DNA from: Flavobacteriales bacterium
GTDB lineage: Bacteria > Bacteroidota > Bacteroidia > Flavobacteriales > BACL11
Length of the DNA stretch: 12,835 bases
NCBI GenBank assembly: GCA_018664745.1
Contig: JABJNS010000132.1
Coordinates: 1 to 12,835 of the forward strand
Direction: 5' to 3'
The notes beneath the pieces are model-generated. The model did no database searches and was not told the DNA's origin. It saw only the letters and a program-made list of their open reading frames with translations. Made by a program: the position numbers and the translations under genes. This document shows positions 1-8,297 of this stretch, in pieces (positions within the stretch are counted from its first letter, which is position 1; every line of letters begins with the position of its first letter).

Positions 1-1013
1 ACAAAGCGAACCTAAACCTAAGAACTGCACTAAGAGTACTGAAACCAATAGCACATTTTCAGGCTCATGATGAAAAAGAATTATATAAAAAACTTTGTGA
101 AATAGATTGGACTGAACTTTTTGATCTTGAGTCAACTTTTGCTACTCATGCTACTACACATTCTGAGGTTTTTACACATAGTAAATATGCTTCATTAGTA
201 ATGAAAGATGCTATTGCCGATACTTTCAGAAAGAAATTTGATAAACGACCAAATGTTGATCCTGAAATGCCAGATGTGAGTATCAACTTACATATTGCGA
301 AACACACTTGCACTGTTTCACTAGATAGCTCAGGAGATTCATTACACAAAAGAGGGTATAAATCGGATGCAGTAATTGCACCAATGAATGAAGTTTTAGC
401 TGCAGGATTAATCCTATTAAGTGATTGGAATAGGATTACTAATTTTCATGACCCTATGTGTGGAAGTGGAACTTTATTAATTGAAGCTGCACTTATTGCA
501 CATAATATACCTGCTAATATTTTCAGAGATAAGTTCGGATTTGAAGGCTGGAAGGATTTTGATGAGGAACTTTGGGAAATGATTAAAGAAGTTTCTCTTG
601 AAAAAGAAACTCATTATTATGGAAAAATAACTGGAAGTGATAATTTCCAAAAGGCAGTGCGCATTAGCCGAGAGAATATTGATAATGCTTTAATGTATGA
701 TAATATAAAAGTTACAAAATCTGACTTTTTTGAAACTAAAGTAGAGGCAGGAACTTTTGTAATGTTTAACCCTCCTTATGGGGAGCGAATAGATTTAGGC
801 GTAAATGATTTCTATGAAAAAGTAGGGACAACTTTAAAACATAAATATGAAGGATGCAGTATTTGGCTTATCTCTTCAGATATTGAAAATATGAAGTTTA
901 TTGGCTTACGCCCATCCAAAAAAATAAGAGTAATGAATGGAAAACTAGATTGTAGCTTCCGAAAGTTTGAAGTATATGAAGGAAGTAAAAAAGCTAAAAA
1001 ACAACAAGACTAA
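1..1013 (+). CDS. THUMP-domain class I SAM-dependent RNA methyltransferase (RlmL-like), 5' end outside window
   Basis: The reading frame is open from the first base (first whole codon at 3) to the TAA at 1011-1013, giving 336 visible residues; the ATG at 201 is internal, because THUMP-like sequence continues upstream of it (NLNLRTALRVLKPIAHF near the edge). Visible residues 1-100 fit a THUMP RNA-binding domain ending in HKRGYK. The methyltransferase domain follows, with the SAM-binding motif DPMCGSGT at about 150-157 and the catalytic NPPYGER at about 256-262, the NPPY type used by N2-guanine methylases. The family (UPF0020; N-terminal half of E. coli RlmL, which makes m2G2445 in 23S rRNA) works on rRNA in the cytoplasm. 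Bacteroidota members are usually about 380-390 residues with no RlmK half, so roughly 50 residues are missing here. The lysine-rich tail (KKAKKQQD) is typical. The exact target base is inferred from the family. Confidence 0.9.
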   Translation, partial: KANLNLRTALRVLKPIAHFQAHDEKELYKKLCEIDWTELFDLESTFATHATTHSEVFTHSKYASLVMKDAIADTFRKKFDKRPNVDPEMPDVSINLHIAKHTCTVSLDSSGDSLHKRGYKSDAVIAPMNEVLAAGLILLSDWNRITNFHDPMCGSGTLLIEAALIAHNIPANIFRDKFGFEGWKDFDEELWEMIKEVSLEKETHYYGKITGSDNFQKAVRISRENIDNALMYDNIKVTKSDFFETKVEAGTFVMFNPPYGERIDLGVNDFYEKVGTTLKHKYEGCSIWLISSDIENMKFIGLRPSKKIRVMNGKLDCSFRKFEVYEGSKKAKKQQD

Positions 1014-1040
1014 TTTTAGAATAAGCTAGTTAAAAATAAA

Positions 1041-1062
1041 AAAGCCCGCAATTGCGGGCTTT
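1041..1062. terminator. Bidirectional intrinsic terminator
   Basis: This is a perfect 22-bp palindrome (arms AAAGCCCGC/GCGGGCTTT around AATT), with A-rich sequence to the left (1031-1040) and T-rich sequence to the right (1061-1070). RNA from either strand would therefore form a GC-rich hairpin followed by U residues. It lies 27 nt after the methyltransferase stop and 19 nt after the stop of the convergent OmpA-like gene, so it probably ends both transcripts. Confidence 0.9.
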
Positions 1063-1081
1063 ATTTTTATATTTTCCTTTG

Positions 1082-3064
1082 TTACTTCAGCAATTCTTTT
1101 GCTTGCTCAAGTGTAATTCTTTCCCCCTCTGATTTTACAAATACAAAAGCATCAGCATACCCAGATAATTTTGCTTCAGCTAAACGAATATTTGCATCTT
1201 CCAATGAAGAATAAGTTCCTGCAAAATAACGATACATTTTTTCTCCTTTTGCTTCCTTATCAATATTCCCAAGCTTACTCATTTTTGTTAAATCCTCAGC
1301 TGATAAGGATTCTTTCCCTACAAGAATTTGAACTATAAACTCTAACTCTATTGTTTCCTCCTCAATAACAGACTCAACTTTTGGAGTTGTTCGTTCTGTT
1401 TTAATTGCAACATTTAGGTTAATACGTTCTCCATTTTTATAAGTAACAATAAATGCATCTTCAAAACCTCTAGCATTCATTTGTGCTTGGTAAGCAATTG
1501 CATCTTTGTACTCAGTAAATGAACCTGCCATATATCTTACTAAGCCATCTTTTCCTGTAAAGGAAACAACATTATCAACTCCAACAAATACTTCATTAGG
1601 TAACTCTTTGTCAAAAGCACCAATCTGAATTCTATATGTAGTCTCATTATTTAAAACTGTGCTCTCTCCTACTTCTGTTTCTTCTTCACTTTCTACTTCC
1701 TCAACTGGGGCAACAACTTCTTCCTCTTCATCAATTACTGGCTCAGGAACAGGAATGACATAATTAGAAATACTTCCATTATTATCAACTAAAATATAAG
1801 TATCATCAAATCCTTTAGCTTCTAATTCATATTCCCTACCTAATGCATCATCTAAAGAAGTATAAGTTCCTACTGCATAGATAACCATCCCATCATCTTG
1901 AGGAATACTTTCCAAATCATCCAAACTTAAATATTTATTAATCACATTAGCAGGAACGCCATCACTATAAGCTCCAATTTTCACTTTATATCTTAACCCA
2001 TTAACAGTATTATCAAATTTCTCTCCTTCATGATAAGCTTTATTAAAAGCATTCGCTTTCGCAATAAGATACTCATCAACAGTTTTATAATTTTCACGCT
2101 TAATCTCGTTCTCATTATAGAAATTAGCATACTCTCTTGATGCTGCATCATAATCAGAATACATACTATGGTATTTTTCTGCAGTTAATTGCACACCTTT
2201 TTCATCAACAACCGCACCCTTTTTTGTATTTTTCTCTTGATCAATATAATTAGGAATACCATCATTATCACTATCTAATGGACATCCGAATTCATTTACT
2301 TTTACTCCAATTGGAGTTTTAGGACAATAATCATCAACATCTGCTACTAAATCACCATCTTCATCCTCAACATCCATTGCTTTAAAATTAACATCCGCAT
2401 AATAACTGTCATCAAAATAAGTATTCTCTTTTGGTTTTGGAGTAAACAAATCATAGTGAATAGTAAAACTAGCCGACATAAACTTATCAGATGTTCCTTC
2501 TACTGACTTATCAATATCACCCATAGCAATCGTATAATTAATAGTTGCATCCAAATCAATACGCTCAGAAATATTTAAACGCAAACCTAAGCCTAACGGA
2601 ATTGCAATTGTTGATTCTCTTTCTGTCCAATAATCATCATTTACATATGTTTTGAAACTTAAACTCTGTACCCCTGCATTAAGGTAAGGACTTACACGAG
2701 ATTGTTTAAATATACTATTTAATGTATACCCAAAATTTAAACCAATTGCATCAACATCTGATTCAAAACTTGTCAAATCATCCTCATTTCTCTCAAAAAA
2801 ACTAGTATTAGAAAACAACAAAGAAGCATCTATATTTTCTGAGATATTTAAGCGTATACCTGCTTTATATCCCATATTTCCTAACAATGAGTTTGTCTCA
2901 GGACCCATTATATCCCCTTGAAAACTATGGTAAGCTGTACCAAATGAGAACATTGGTTGAAATGGCATAGCTGGCTCAATATCATAATTTCCTTTTTGAG
3001 CAAAAACAGAAGCTGAAGATATTATAGCAAAAAGAACAAATACTTTTTTCAAAAATTGATTCAT
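1082..3064 (-). CDS. OmpA-like outer-membrane beta-barrel protein with thrombospondin type 3 repeats and three C-terminal SPOR-like repeats
   Basis: The protein has 660 residues. A signal peptide occupies about 1-22 (KK, hydrophobic core, SVFA before Q23). Residues about 35-205 alternate like strands of an eight-stranded OmpA-type barrel (FGTAYHSFQGD, GLGLRLNISERID). Residues 231-276 are acidic thrombospondin type 3 Ca-binding repeats (DEDGD, DSDNDGIPNYID). A tyrosine-rich, probably helical stretch follows (about 295-350). Three tandem SPOR-like units lie at about 358-428, 477-548 and 574-650, each with a start like Y-x-V-Q-I-G, a central RYxAGTY/SF element and a GF-x-DAF end. A Glu-rich linker (about 443-467) separates units 1 and 2. 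No standard OmpA peptidoglycan-binding domain is seen. SPOR domains bind denuded glycan strands, so an outer-membrane to cell-wall link is inferred. It is the last gene of the left block, 59 nt after the LOG gene, and ends at a shared terminator. Confidence 0.85.
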   Translation of the reverse strand: MNQFLKKVFVLFAIISSASVFAQKGNYDIEPAMPFQPMFSFGTAYHSFQGDIMGPETNSLLGNMGYKAGIRLNISENIDASLLFSNTSFFERNEDDLTSFESDVDAIGLNFGYTLNSIFKQSRVSPYLNAGVQSLSFKTYVNDDYWTERESTIAIPLGLGLRLNISERIDLDATINYTIAMGDIDKSVEGTSDKFMSASFTIHYDLFTPKPKENTYFDDSYYADVNFKAMDVEDEDGDLVADVDDYCPKTPIGVKVNEFGCPLDSDNDGIPNYIDQEKNTKKGAVVDEKGVQLTAEKYHSMYSDYDAASREYANFYNENEIKRENYKTVDEYLIAKANAFNKAYHEGEKFDNTVNGLRYKVKIGAYSDGVPANVINKYLSLDDLESIPQDDGMVIYAVGTYTSLDDALGREYELEAKGFDDTYILVDNNGSISNYVIPVPEPVIDEEEEVVAPVEEVESEEETEVGESTVLNNETTYRIQIGAFDKELPNEVFVGVDNVVSFTGKDGLVRYMAGSFTEYKDAIAYQAQMNARGFEDAFIVTYKNGERINLNVAIKTERTTPKVESVIEEETIELEFIVQILVGKESLSAEDLTKMSKLGNIDKEAKGEKMYRYFAGTYSSLEDANIRLAEAKLSGYADAFVFVKSEGERITLEQAKELLK

Positions 3065-3123
3065 TAGTGTGATTTTTATATTTCCGTAAAAATAGGAAAA
3101 AAATCAGAAAGCCATCCTATATC

Positions 3124-3834
3124 TTAGAAATTAGGTTTTAAGGTATATTTTTTATAGAAATTATTAATCACATCAACCGCCTCAATTGGCGTATCAACAA
3201 TATTAATTAAATCCAAATCCTCTATGCTTATATTTTTTTCTCTATCTAGCATAACCTCTTTTATCCAATCCAACAAACCTTCCCAATAAGTTTTTCCAAC
3301 CAGTACAATTGGAAACTTCCCAATCTTCTGAGTTTGAATTAAAGTAATTGCTTCAAATAGCTCATCCAGAGTACCTACACCACCAGGAAGTACAATAAAA
3401 CCTTGCGCATATTTAACAAACATTACTTTTCTAACAAAGAAATAATCAAAATTTATTAGTTTATCATTATCAATATAAGGGTTGGAAGATTGCTCAAAAG
3501 GCAATTCAATATTTAGACCAACTGACTTTCCCTCACCTCTAGTCGCACCCTTGTTTGCTGCCTCCATAATACCAGGACCACCTCCAGAAATAACACCATA
3601 ACCACTTTGGGTGAGCAGGTAACCAATTTCTTCAGCTTGTTTGTAATATTTATTATCTGATTTTGTACGGGCAGAACCAAAAACAGAAACACAAGGCCCT
3701 ATTTTTGACATAGTTTCAAAACCTTCAACAAACTCTGACATAATTTTAAAAATTTGCCATGAGTCAGCTGTTTTTATAGCATTCCAATTTCTTTCTTTAA
3801 ACGCTCTTCTGATTTTTTTCTCTTCTGCATTCAT
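3124..3834 (-). CDS. LOG family protein (Rossmann fold nucleotide-binding; possible nucleoside 5'-monophosphate phosphoribohydrolase)
   Basis: The protein has 236 residues and no signal peptide, so it is cytoplasmic. The two hallmark LOG/lysine decarboxylase-like motifs are intact: SGGGPGIMEAANKGA at about 83-97 and PGGVGTLDE at 150-158, with the conserved FVRKVMFVK segment at 133-141. Proven LOG enzymes cleave a (cytokinin) nucleoside 5'-monophosphate to free base plus ribose 5-phosphate, and the PGGxGTxxE glutamate takes part. Many bacterial members are labelled lysine decarboxylase in databases, which is an old misannotation. An N-terminal extension of about 45 residues precedes the core and is common in the longer bacterial subgroup (TIGR00730 type). 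The gene follows uvrA by 41 nt on the same strand and is probably co-transcribed with it. The family assignment is firm; the substrate is not known from sequence. Confidence 0.9.
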   Translation of the reverse strand: MNAEEKKIRRAFKERNWNAIKTADSWQIFKIMSEFVEGFETMSKIGPCVSVFGSARTKSDNKYYKQAEEIGYLLTQSGYGVISGGGPGIMEAANKGATRGEGKSVGLNIELPFEQSSNPYIDNDKLINFDYFFVRKVMFVKYAQGFIVLPGGVGTLDELFEAITLIQTQKIGKFPIVLVGKTYWEGLLDWIKEVMLDREKNISIEDLDLINIVDTPIEAVDVINNFYKKYTLKPNF

Positions 3835-3875
3835 TCTCTAATCTCTTTTAATTTCATTCACTAATTATAGTAAAT

Positions 3876-6701
3876 CTAGTTCAATTCACTTTTAAGGTAT
3901 CTAGCTGTATAACTATCCTTGCATTTTACGATTTTTTCAGGAGTACCGTTACAAATAAGCTGCCCACCTTTTTGTCCGCCTTCTTTTCCAATATCAATAA
4001 TATGGTCAGCCATTTTAATAACATCTAAGTTATGCTCAATAATCAATACTGAATTTCCTTTATCAACAATAGTATCAATTACATTCAGAAACACTTTTAC
4101 ATCCTCAAAATGCAAACCTGTGGTGGGTTCATCCAAAATATAAAAAGTATTTCCTGTACTTCTTTTTGAAAGTTCAGCAGCCAATTTAATTCTTTGTGCC
4201 TCACCACCGCTTAATGTAGTAGCTGATTGCCCTAATGTAATATAACCCAAACCAACATCTTGCAAAGTTTTTATTTTACGATAGATAGATGGAATTGCCT
4301 CAAAAAATTCAACCGCTTGATTAATTGTTAAATCCAAGACATCAGAAATTGATTTTCCCTTAAAACGAACTTCTAGCGTTTCTCTATTATAGCGCTTACC
4401 ATTACAATCCTCACAATGCACCTCAACATCAGGCAAAAAGTTCATTTCAATGGTTTTCATTCCTCCTCCTTTGCACCCTTCACATCTACCTCCAACAACA
4501 TTAAAAGAAAAACGACCTACCTTATATCCTCTAATTTTTGCTTCTGGAAGATTTGCAAATAGACTTCTAATATCGGAGAATACGCCTGTATAAGTTGCAG
4601 GATTGGACCTTGGCGTACGCCCAATTGGAGACTGATCAACCTCAATTACTTTATCCAAATGCTCTAAACCATGAATACTCTTATATGGCAAAGGTTCTTT
4701 TTCTCCTCTATAAAAATGCTTATTTAATATAGGATACAGGGTTTCATTTATCAAAGTTGACTTCCCACTTCCTGAAACTCCAGTAACGCAACACAACAAA
4801 CCTAAAGGAATTTCAACATCAATGTTTTTCAGGTTATTTCCTCTTGCTCCCTTTACTGCAAGGGTTTTTCCATTCCCCTTTCTTCTCTTTTTAGGCACTT
4901 CAATTTTTTGATTTCCATTTAAATAATCAGCTGTAATATGATTGTCATTTAAAATGGTTTTATAATCACCTTCTGAAACTACCTCACCACCATACACCCC
5001 TGCACCAGGACCTAAATCAACAATAAAATCAGCTGATTCAATCATATCCTTATCATGTTCCACTACAATAACAGAATTTCCAATATCACGCAATTTTTTT
5101 AATGATTCAATAAGTTTTAAATTATCCCTTTGATGCAAACCGATACTTGGCTCATCTAGAATGTAAAGTACATTAGTCAGTTGTGTTCCAATTTGAGTAG
5201 CTAAGCGAATTCTTTGTGCTTCACCACCACTTAGGGTTTTTGAGCTTCTGTTTAATGATAGATAAGACAAGCCAACATCAACAATAAATTGCAAACGCTT
5301 TGAAAGTTCTTTTACAATTTGCTTTGCAATTTTTAATTCATTTTTAGTTAATGATTTCTCAATGGTAAGCACCCAATCAGCAAAAGAGGAAATATCCAAA
5401 TTGGATACCTCATTTATGCTTTTATCAGCTACTTTAAAATGGGATGACTCTATATTCAACCTACTTCCATTACAACTTTTACAATCATGTTCGGACATGT
5501 ACTTCTTTGCCCATTTTTCAATAGACTTTACATAGGATAATTTGGATTGTTCTTCAATAAAATTAACAATCCCATCAAACTGCAACTTATAGGTTTTAGA
5601 GATTCCTGCTGATTTCAGTTTAACTTTTAAGTTTTCAGTAAGGCCATACAAAATTGCATCAATACCCTCATTTGGAATTTTAGCAATTGGCGTATTTAAA
5701 GTAAAATCAAATTTCTTTCCAATAAGTTCAATTTGACTTAATATCCAATCTGACTTACGATTAGCAATAGGCGCTAATCCTCCTTTATTAATACTTAAAT
5801 CCTTATTCGGCAATATTTTTTCAACATCAACTATCTTATACTTCCCTAAACCATTACAGGCTTTACAAGCCCCTTTAGGTGAGTTAAAGGAGAAGGAATT
5901 TGGTTCTGGATTTTTATAAGCAATTCCTGTTTCGGGACACATTAAAGCCCTTGAAAAATACCTTGGGTTTTTAGCTGATTTTTCAATCACCATCATTATT
6001 CCATCACCATCCTCAACAGCTAGTTTTAAAGAAGAAACTAAACGCTTATTGTTTCCTTCAGTTACTTTTAGCCGATCAATAACTACTTCAATATCATGGG
6101 TTTTATATCTATCTAATTTTAAAGAAGGTTTAATATCAATAATCTCCCCATCAACCCTAACTTTTAAGTATCCTTTTTTAGCCAACTGATGAAAGAGTTC
6201 TGCATAATGCCCTTTTCGTGAACGAACAATTGGAGCTAAAATATTTATAGGCTTATCTTTATAATCGCTTTTAATTAAATCCAAAATCTGCTCATCTGTA
6301 AAACGAACCATTTTTTTTCCTGATTGATGGGAATAAGCCGTACCTACCCTTGCATACAACAAACGCAAATAATCATAAATTTCAGTAATTGTACCTACAG
6401 TTGATCTTGGATTTTTGGAAGTAGTTTTTTGCTCAATAGCCACTACAGGACTTAAGCCTGTAATTTTATCAACCTCTGGTCTTTCCATATTTCCAAGGAA
6501 CTGACGAGCATAAGCATTAAAAGTTTCTAGATATCTTCTTTGCCCTTCTGCATGAATAGTATCAAAAGCTAAAGATGATTTTCCACTCCCACTTTTTCCT
6601 GTAAAAACAACTAATTTATTTCTAGGAATCTGAAGGTTAATATCTTTAAGGTTATGTACCCTTGCTCCATAAATAGAGATAAAATCTTTTTGACTTCCCA
6701 T
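3876..6701 (-). CDS. uvrA: Excinuclease ABC subunit A (UvrA), nucleotide excision repair damage sensor
   Basis: The protein has 941 residues, full length for UvrA. It finds bulky DNA lesions as a dimer and loads UvrB. Two ABC ATPase halves are complete: Walker A GKSGSGKSS at 35-43 and GVSGSGKST at 641-649; signature LSGGEAQRI at 490-498 and 830-838; Walker B with catalytic Glu in YILDEPS (513-519) and YILDEPT (854-860); switch histidines in VEHD (547-550) and IEHN (888-891). The UvrB-binding and insertion regions lie between about 115 and 400. Zinc modules show CKSC at 407-410 and C740/C743 with C763/C766. In the first module the usual CxxC reads C255-P-E-T258, followed by C279/C282. The start at 6701 gives MGSQKDFISIYGARVHNLK, the normal UvrA N-terminus, 1 nt after the transglycosylase stop codon (TAG-A-ATG), so translational coupling is likely. 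No LexA-type site was seen near it. Confidence 0.98.
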   Translation of the reverse strand: MGSQKDFISIYGARVHNLKDINLQIPRNKLVVFTGKSGSGKSSLAFDTIHAEGQRRYLETFNAYARQFLGNMERPEVDKITGLSPVVAIEQKTTSKNPRSTVGTITEIYDYLRLLYARVGTAYSHQSGKKMVRFTDEQILDLIKSDYKDKPINILAPIVRSRKGHYAELFHQLAKKGYLKVRVDGEIIDIKPSLKLDRYKTHDIEVVIDRLKVTEGNNKRLVSSLKLAVEDGDGIMMVIEKSAKNPRYFSRALMCPETGIAYKNPEPNSFSFNSPKGACKACNGLGKYKIVDVEKILPNKDLSINKGGLAPIANRKSDWILSQIELIGKKFDFTLNTPIAKIPNEGIDAILYGLTENLKVKLKSAGISKTYKLQFDGIVNFIEEQSKLSYVKSIEKWAKKYMSEHDCKSCNGSRLNIESSHFKVADKSINEVSNLDISSFADWVLTIEKSLTKNELKIAKQIVKELSKRLQFIVDVGLSYLSLNRSSKTLSGGEAQRIRLATQIGTQLTNVLYILDEPSIGLHQRDNLKLIESLKKLRDIGNSVIVVEHDKDMIESADFIVDLGPGAGVYGGEVVSEGDYKTILNDNHITADYLNGNQKIEVPKKRRKGNGKTLAVKGARGNNLKNIDVEIPLGLLCCVTGVSGSGKSTLINETLYPILNKHFYRGEKEPLPYKSIHGLEHLDKVIEVDQSPIGRTPRSNPATYTGVFSDIRSLFANLPEAKIRGYKVGRFSFNVVGGRCEGCKGGGMKTIEMNFLPDVEVHCEDCNGKRYNRETLEVRFKGKSISDVLDLTINQAVEFFEAIPSIYRKIKTLQDVGLGYITLGQSATTLSGGEAQRIKLAAELSKRSTGNTFYILDEPTTGLHFEDVKVFLNVIDTIVDKGNSVLIIEHNLDVIKMADHIIDIGKEGGQKGGQLICNGTPEKIVKCKDSYTARYLKSELN

Positions 6702-6702
6702 T

Positions 6703-7668
6703 CTACTCTTCTAATTCATCTTGCACCATAATATCATCAAAAACTAACAAATCAGTATTAGTAGGTATTTTTAAAATATACTTTCTTCTTGATTTATCAG
6801 GCAATGAAGAAGTTCTTAACCAAGGATTAAACTGCTTTAAAAGTTTGTAGTTCACTCCATGAGATTGAGCGAACTCACTCAAACTAGCTATTGTAGAATC
6901 TACTTGAACCGTTTTATAATTTGGCATAGCGTACAAATCTTTATTACGGAACATAAATCCATATTTTTTAGGATTTTCCATAATCTCTTTTACTGCAATA
7001 ATTCTAAAAACATAACGACTAGTTTCCGAGTTAAGGTGCAAGTTATAATAATTATTTGTTTTCTGTTTTTCCATATTTCTTCTAACGCCATTTTTTCCCA
7101 TATTATAGGATGCGGCTGCCATAGTCCAACTTCCAAACTTATCATAAGCATCATTTAAATAAGTACAAGCTACCTCTGTAGATTTCTCCAAATTATAGCG
7201 TTCATCAATAGCTGAATTAACTTCTAGCCCATGTTCACGAGCAGTGCTTTTTAGAATTTGCCAAAAACCAGCAGCTCCTGCTGGAGAAACCACATTATCC
7301 AAACCGCTTTCAATCAATGCTAAATACTTAAAATCATCAGGGATATTGTTCTTTTTTAGAATAGGCTCTATTATAGGAAAATACTTATTTGCTTTTTTAA
7401 AAAACAACATAGTATTGGATTGCCAATAGGTGTTTTTCAATAACTCCTTATCAATTCTCTCCCATATTTCAGGGGAATGTGTTGGGATTTCTTCTCCTGA
7501 AAAATTTAGATTATCAGGTTGGACAATGGCAAAAATCCCATACTTCATATTAAAATGTTGTTGATGCAATTCATCATCACTCCTTAACTCACTGGAATAA
7601 ATAAAAAGCTGTGCCAAAGCAAAAATAAGTATTGACGACCCTAAAAAATAAACTTGTTTTTTCTTCAT
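6703..7668 (-). CDS. Membrane-anchored lytic transglycosylase, GH23/SLT fold, MltD-like with C-terminal LysM-like region
   Basis: With the chosen start the protein has 321 residues. MKKKQVYFLGSSILIFALAQLF is a positively charged N-terminus followed by a hydrophobic segment, so the enzyme is exported and anchored or has its signal peptide removed. The GH23 core (about 99-229) carries the catalytic glutamate in ALIESGLD (E120), then GAAGFWQIL at about 131-139 and ASYNMG at about 186-191, the usual motifs of enzymes that cut glycan strands to 1,6-anhydro-MurNAc ends. Residues about 251-302 (SLSEFAQSHGVNYKLLKQFNP, ending YILKIP) resemble a degenerate LysM peptidoglycan-binding unit. An in-frame ATG at 7686 would add six residues (MKVSFN) and overlap rfbC by 17 nt. 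I prefer 7668 because it starts 1 nt after the rfbC stop and puts the lysines at the N-terminus. It sits between rfbC and uvrA. Confidence 0.9.
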   Translation of the reverse strand: MKKKQVYFLGSSILIFALAQLFIYSSELRSDDELHQQHFNMKYGIFAIVQPDNLNFSGEEIPTHSPEIWERIDKELLKNTYWQSNTMLFFKKANKYFPIIEPILKKNNIPDDFKYLALIESGLDNVVSPAGAAGFWQILKSTAREHGLEVNSAIDERYNLEKSTEVACTYLNDAYDKFGSWTMAAASYNMGKNGVRRNMEKQKTNNYYNLHLNSETSRYVFRIIAVKEIMENPKKYGFMFRNKDLYAMPNYKTVQVDSTIASLSEFAQSHGVNYKLLKQFNPWLRTSSLPDKSRRKYILKIPTNTDLLVFDDIMVQDELEE

Positions 7669-7669
7669 A

Positions 7670-8212
7670 TTAAAACTGACTTTCAAAATTTATAAAATTC
7701 CCTGCAACTAAATCTTTATCTGAAACTAAAGGGTTTTCTACCCCCCAATCAATATTTAAATCCTTATCACTCCAAAGCAAAGCCCCTTCTGATTCTTTAT
7801 TGTATACCCCTGTACATTTATAAGTAAAAATAGTATCATCTTCAAGAGTTACAAAACCATGTGCAAAACCTGGAGGAATCCAAAAAATTGTTTTGTTTTT
7901 TTCAGATAGTTTAATTGAAAAATGCTGGCCATAAGTTGGAGAATCTTTTCTAATATCTACAGCAACATCCAAAACGATACCTTTAATAACTCTTACTAAT
8001 TTACCTTGTGCAAAAGGAGGGTTCTGAAAATGCAAACCTCTTAATACTCCCTTACTTGAAAGTGATTGATTATCCTGTACAAAATCTAAATCCATACCAT
8101 TTTTAGTAAATGATTCTTTACTCCAGCTTTCAAAAAAATGACCTCTATCATCTCCAAAAATTTTAGGCCTTATCACTAGCAAACCTTCTATTGGCGTTTT
8201 AATTATCTCCAT
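7670..8212 (-). CDS. rfbC: dTDP-4-dehydrorhamnose 3,5-epimerase (RmlC)
   Basis: The protein has 180 residues, the standard length for this cytoplasmic cupin. It converts dTDP-4-keto-6-deoxy-glucose to dTDP-4-keto-L-rhamnose, the third step of dTDP-L-rhamnose synthesis for surface polysaccharide. Family motifs run in order: FxDxRGxFFESW-like sequence at about 19-30, DNQSLSSKGVLRGLHFQ at 47-63 with catalytic base H61, VDIRKDSPTYG at 85-95, PPGFAHGFVTLED at 113-125, YKCTGVY with catalytic Y131, and EGALLWSDKDLNIDW at 142-156. D167 in SDKDL is the likely partner of H61. Related epimerases for other dTDP or CDP sugars share the fold, but the full motif set fits RmlC best. It is the first gene of the left block, about 20 nt below a good promoter. 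rmlA, rmlB and rmlD are not in the window, so the pathway is split here. Confidence 0.94.
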   Translation of the reverse strand: MEIIKTPIEGLLVIRPKIFGDDRGHFFESWSKESFTKNGMDLDFVQDNQSLSSKGVLRGLHFQNPPFAQGKLVRVIKGIVLDVAVDIRKDSPTYGQHFSIKLSEKNKTIFWIPPGFAHGFVTLEDDTIFTYKCTGVYNKESEGALLWSDKDLNIDWGVENPLVSDKDLVAGNFINFESQF

Positions 8213-8237
8213 TTCTTAATTTTAGTTTTCCAAAAGC

Positions 8238-8269
8238 CAAATATAGAAAAATGAACTGCTTATTTTCAA
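8238..8269 (-). promoter_or_regulatory. Bacteroidota-type promoter for the rfbC-led block
   Basis: On the minus strand, TTG (plus-strand CAA at 8267-8269) is followed after 21 nt by TATATTTG (plus 8238-8245). This is a full match to the TTG-N17-23-TAnnTTTG consensus described for Bacteroides and Flavobacterium housekeeping promoters. Predicted transcription would start near 8232, leaving about a 20-nt leader before the rfbC ATG at 8212. Confidence 0.75.
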
Positions 8270-8297
8270 GGAAAATTGAACAATAATTGTAGTTTTG
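8265..8297 (+). promoter_or_regulatory. Bacteroidota-type promoter for the FKBP lipoprotein gene
   Basis: TAGTTTTG at 8290-8297 matches the TAnnTTTG -7 element exactly. At 22 nt upstream, TTC (8265-8267) is a one-mismatch -33 element. A start near 8303 would leave a leader of about 30 nt before the ATG at 8334. The -33 end overlaps the -33 element of the divergent rfbC promoter at 8267. Confidence 0.6.

Noticed and set aside
3065..3123. A separate promoter for the OmpA-like gene (TATTTTTA on the minus strand)
   Set aside because: The -7 match is incomplete and no TTG lies 17-23 nt upstream, so only co-transcription with the preceding gene can be argued.
3124..3834. Lysine decarboxylase or a TIR/SLOG-type defence sensor
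   Set aside because: The motifs are those of standalone housekeeping LOG proteins (PGGxGTxxE), with no effector domain fused and no effector gene adjacent; the lysine decarboxylase label for the family is a known misnomer.
3876..6701. The paired ATPases as a defence or transport ABC system
   Set aside because: The protein is full-length UvrA with the zinc modules and domain order of the repair enzyme, and no transport or nuclease partner lies nearby.
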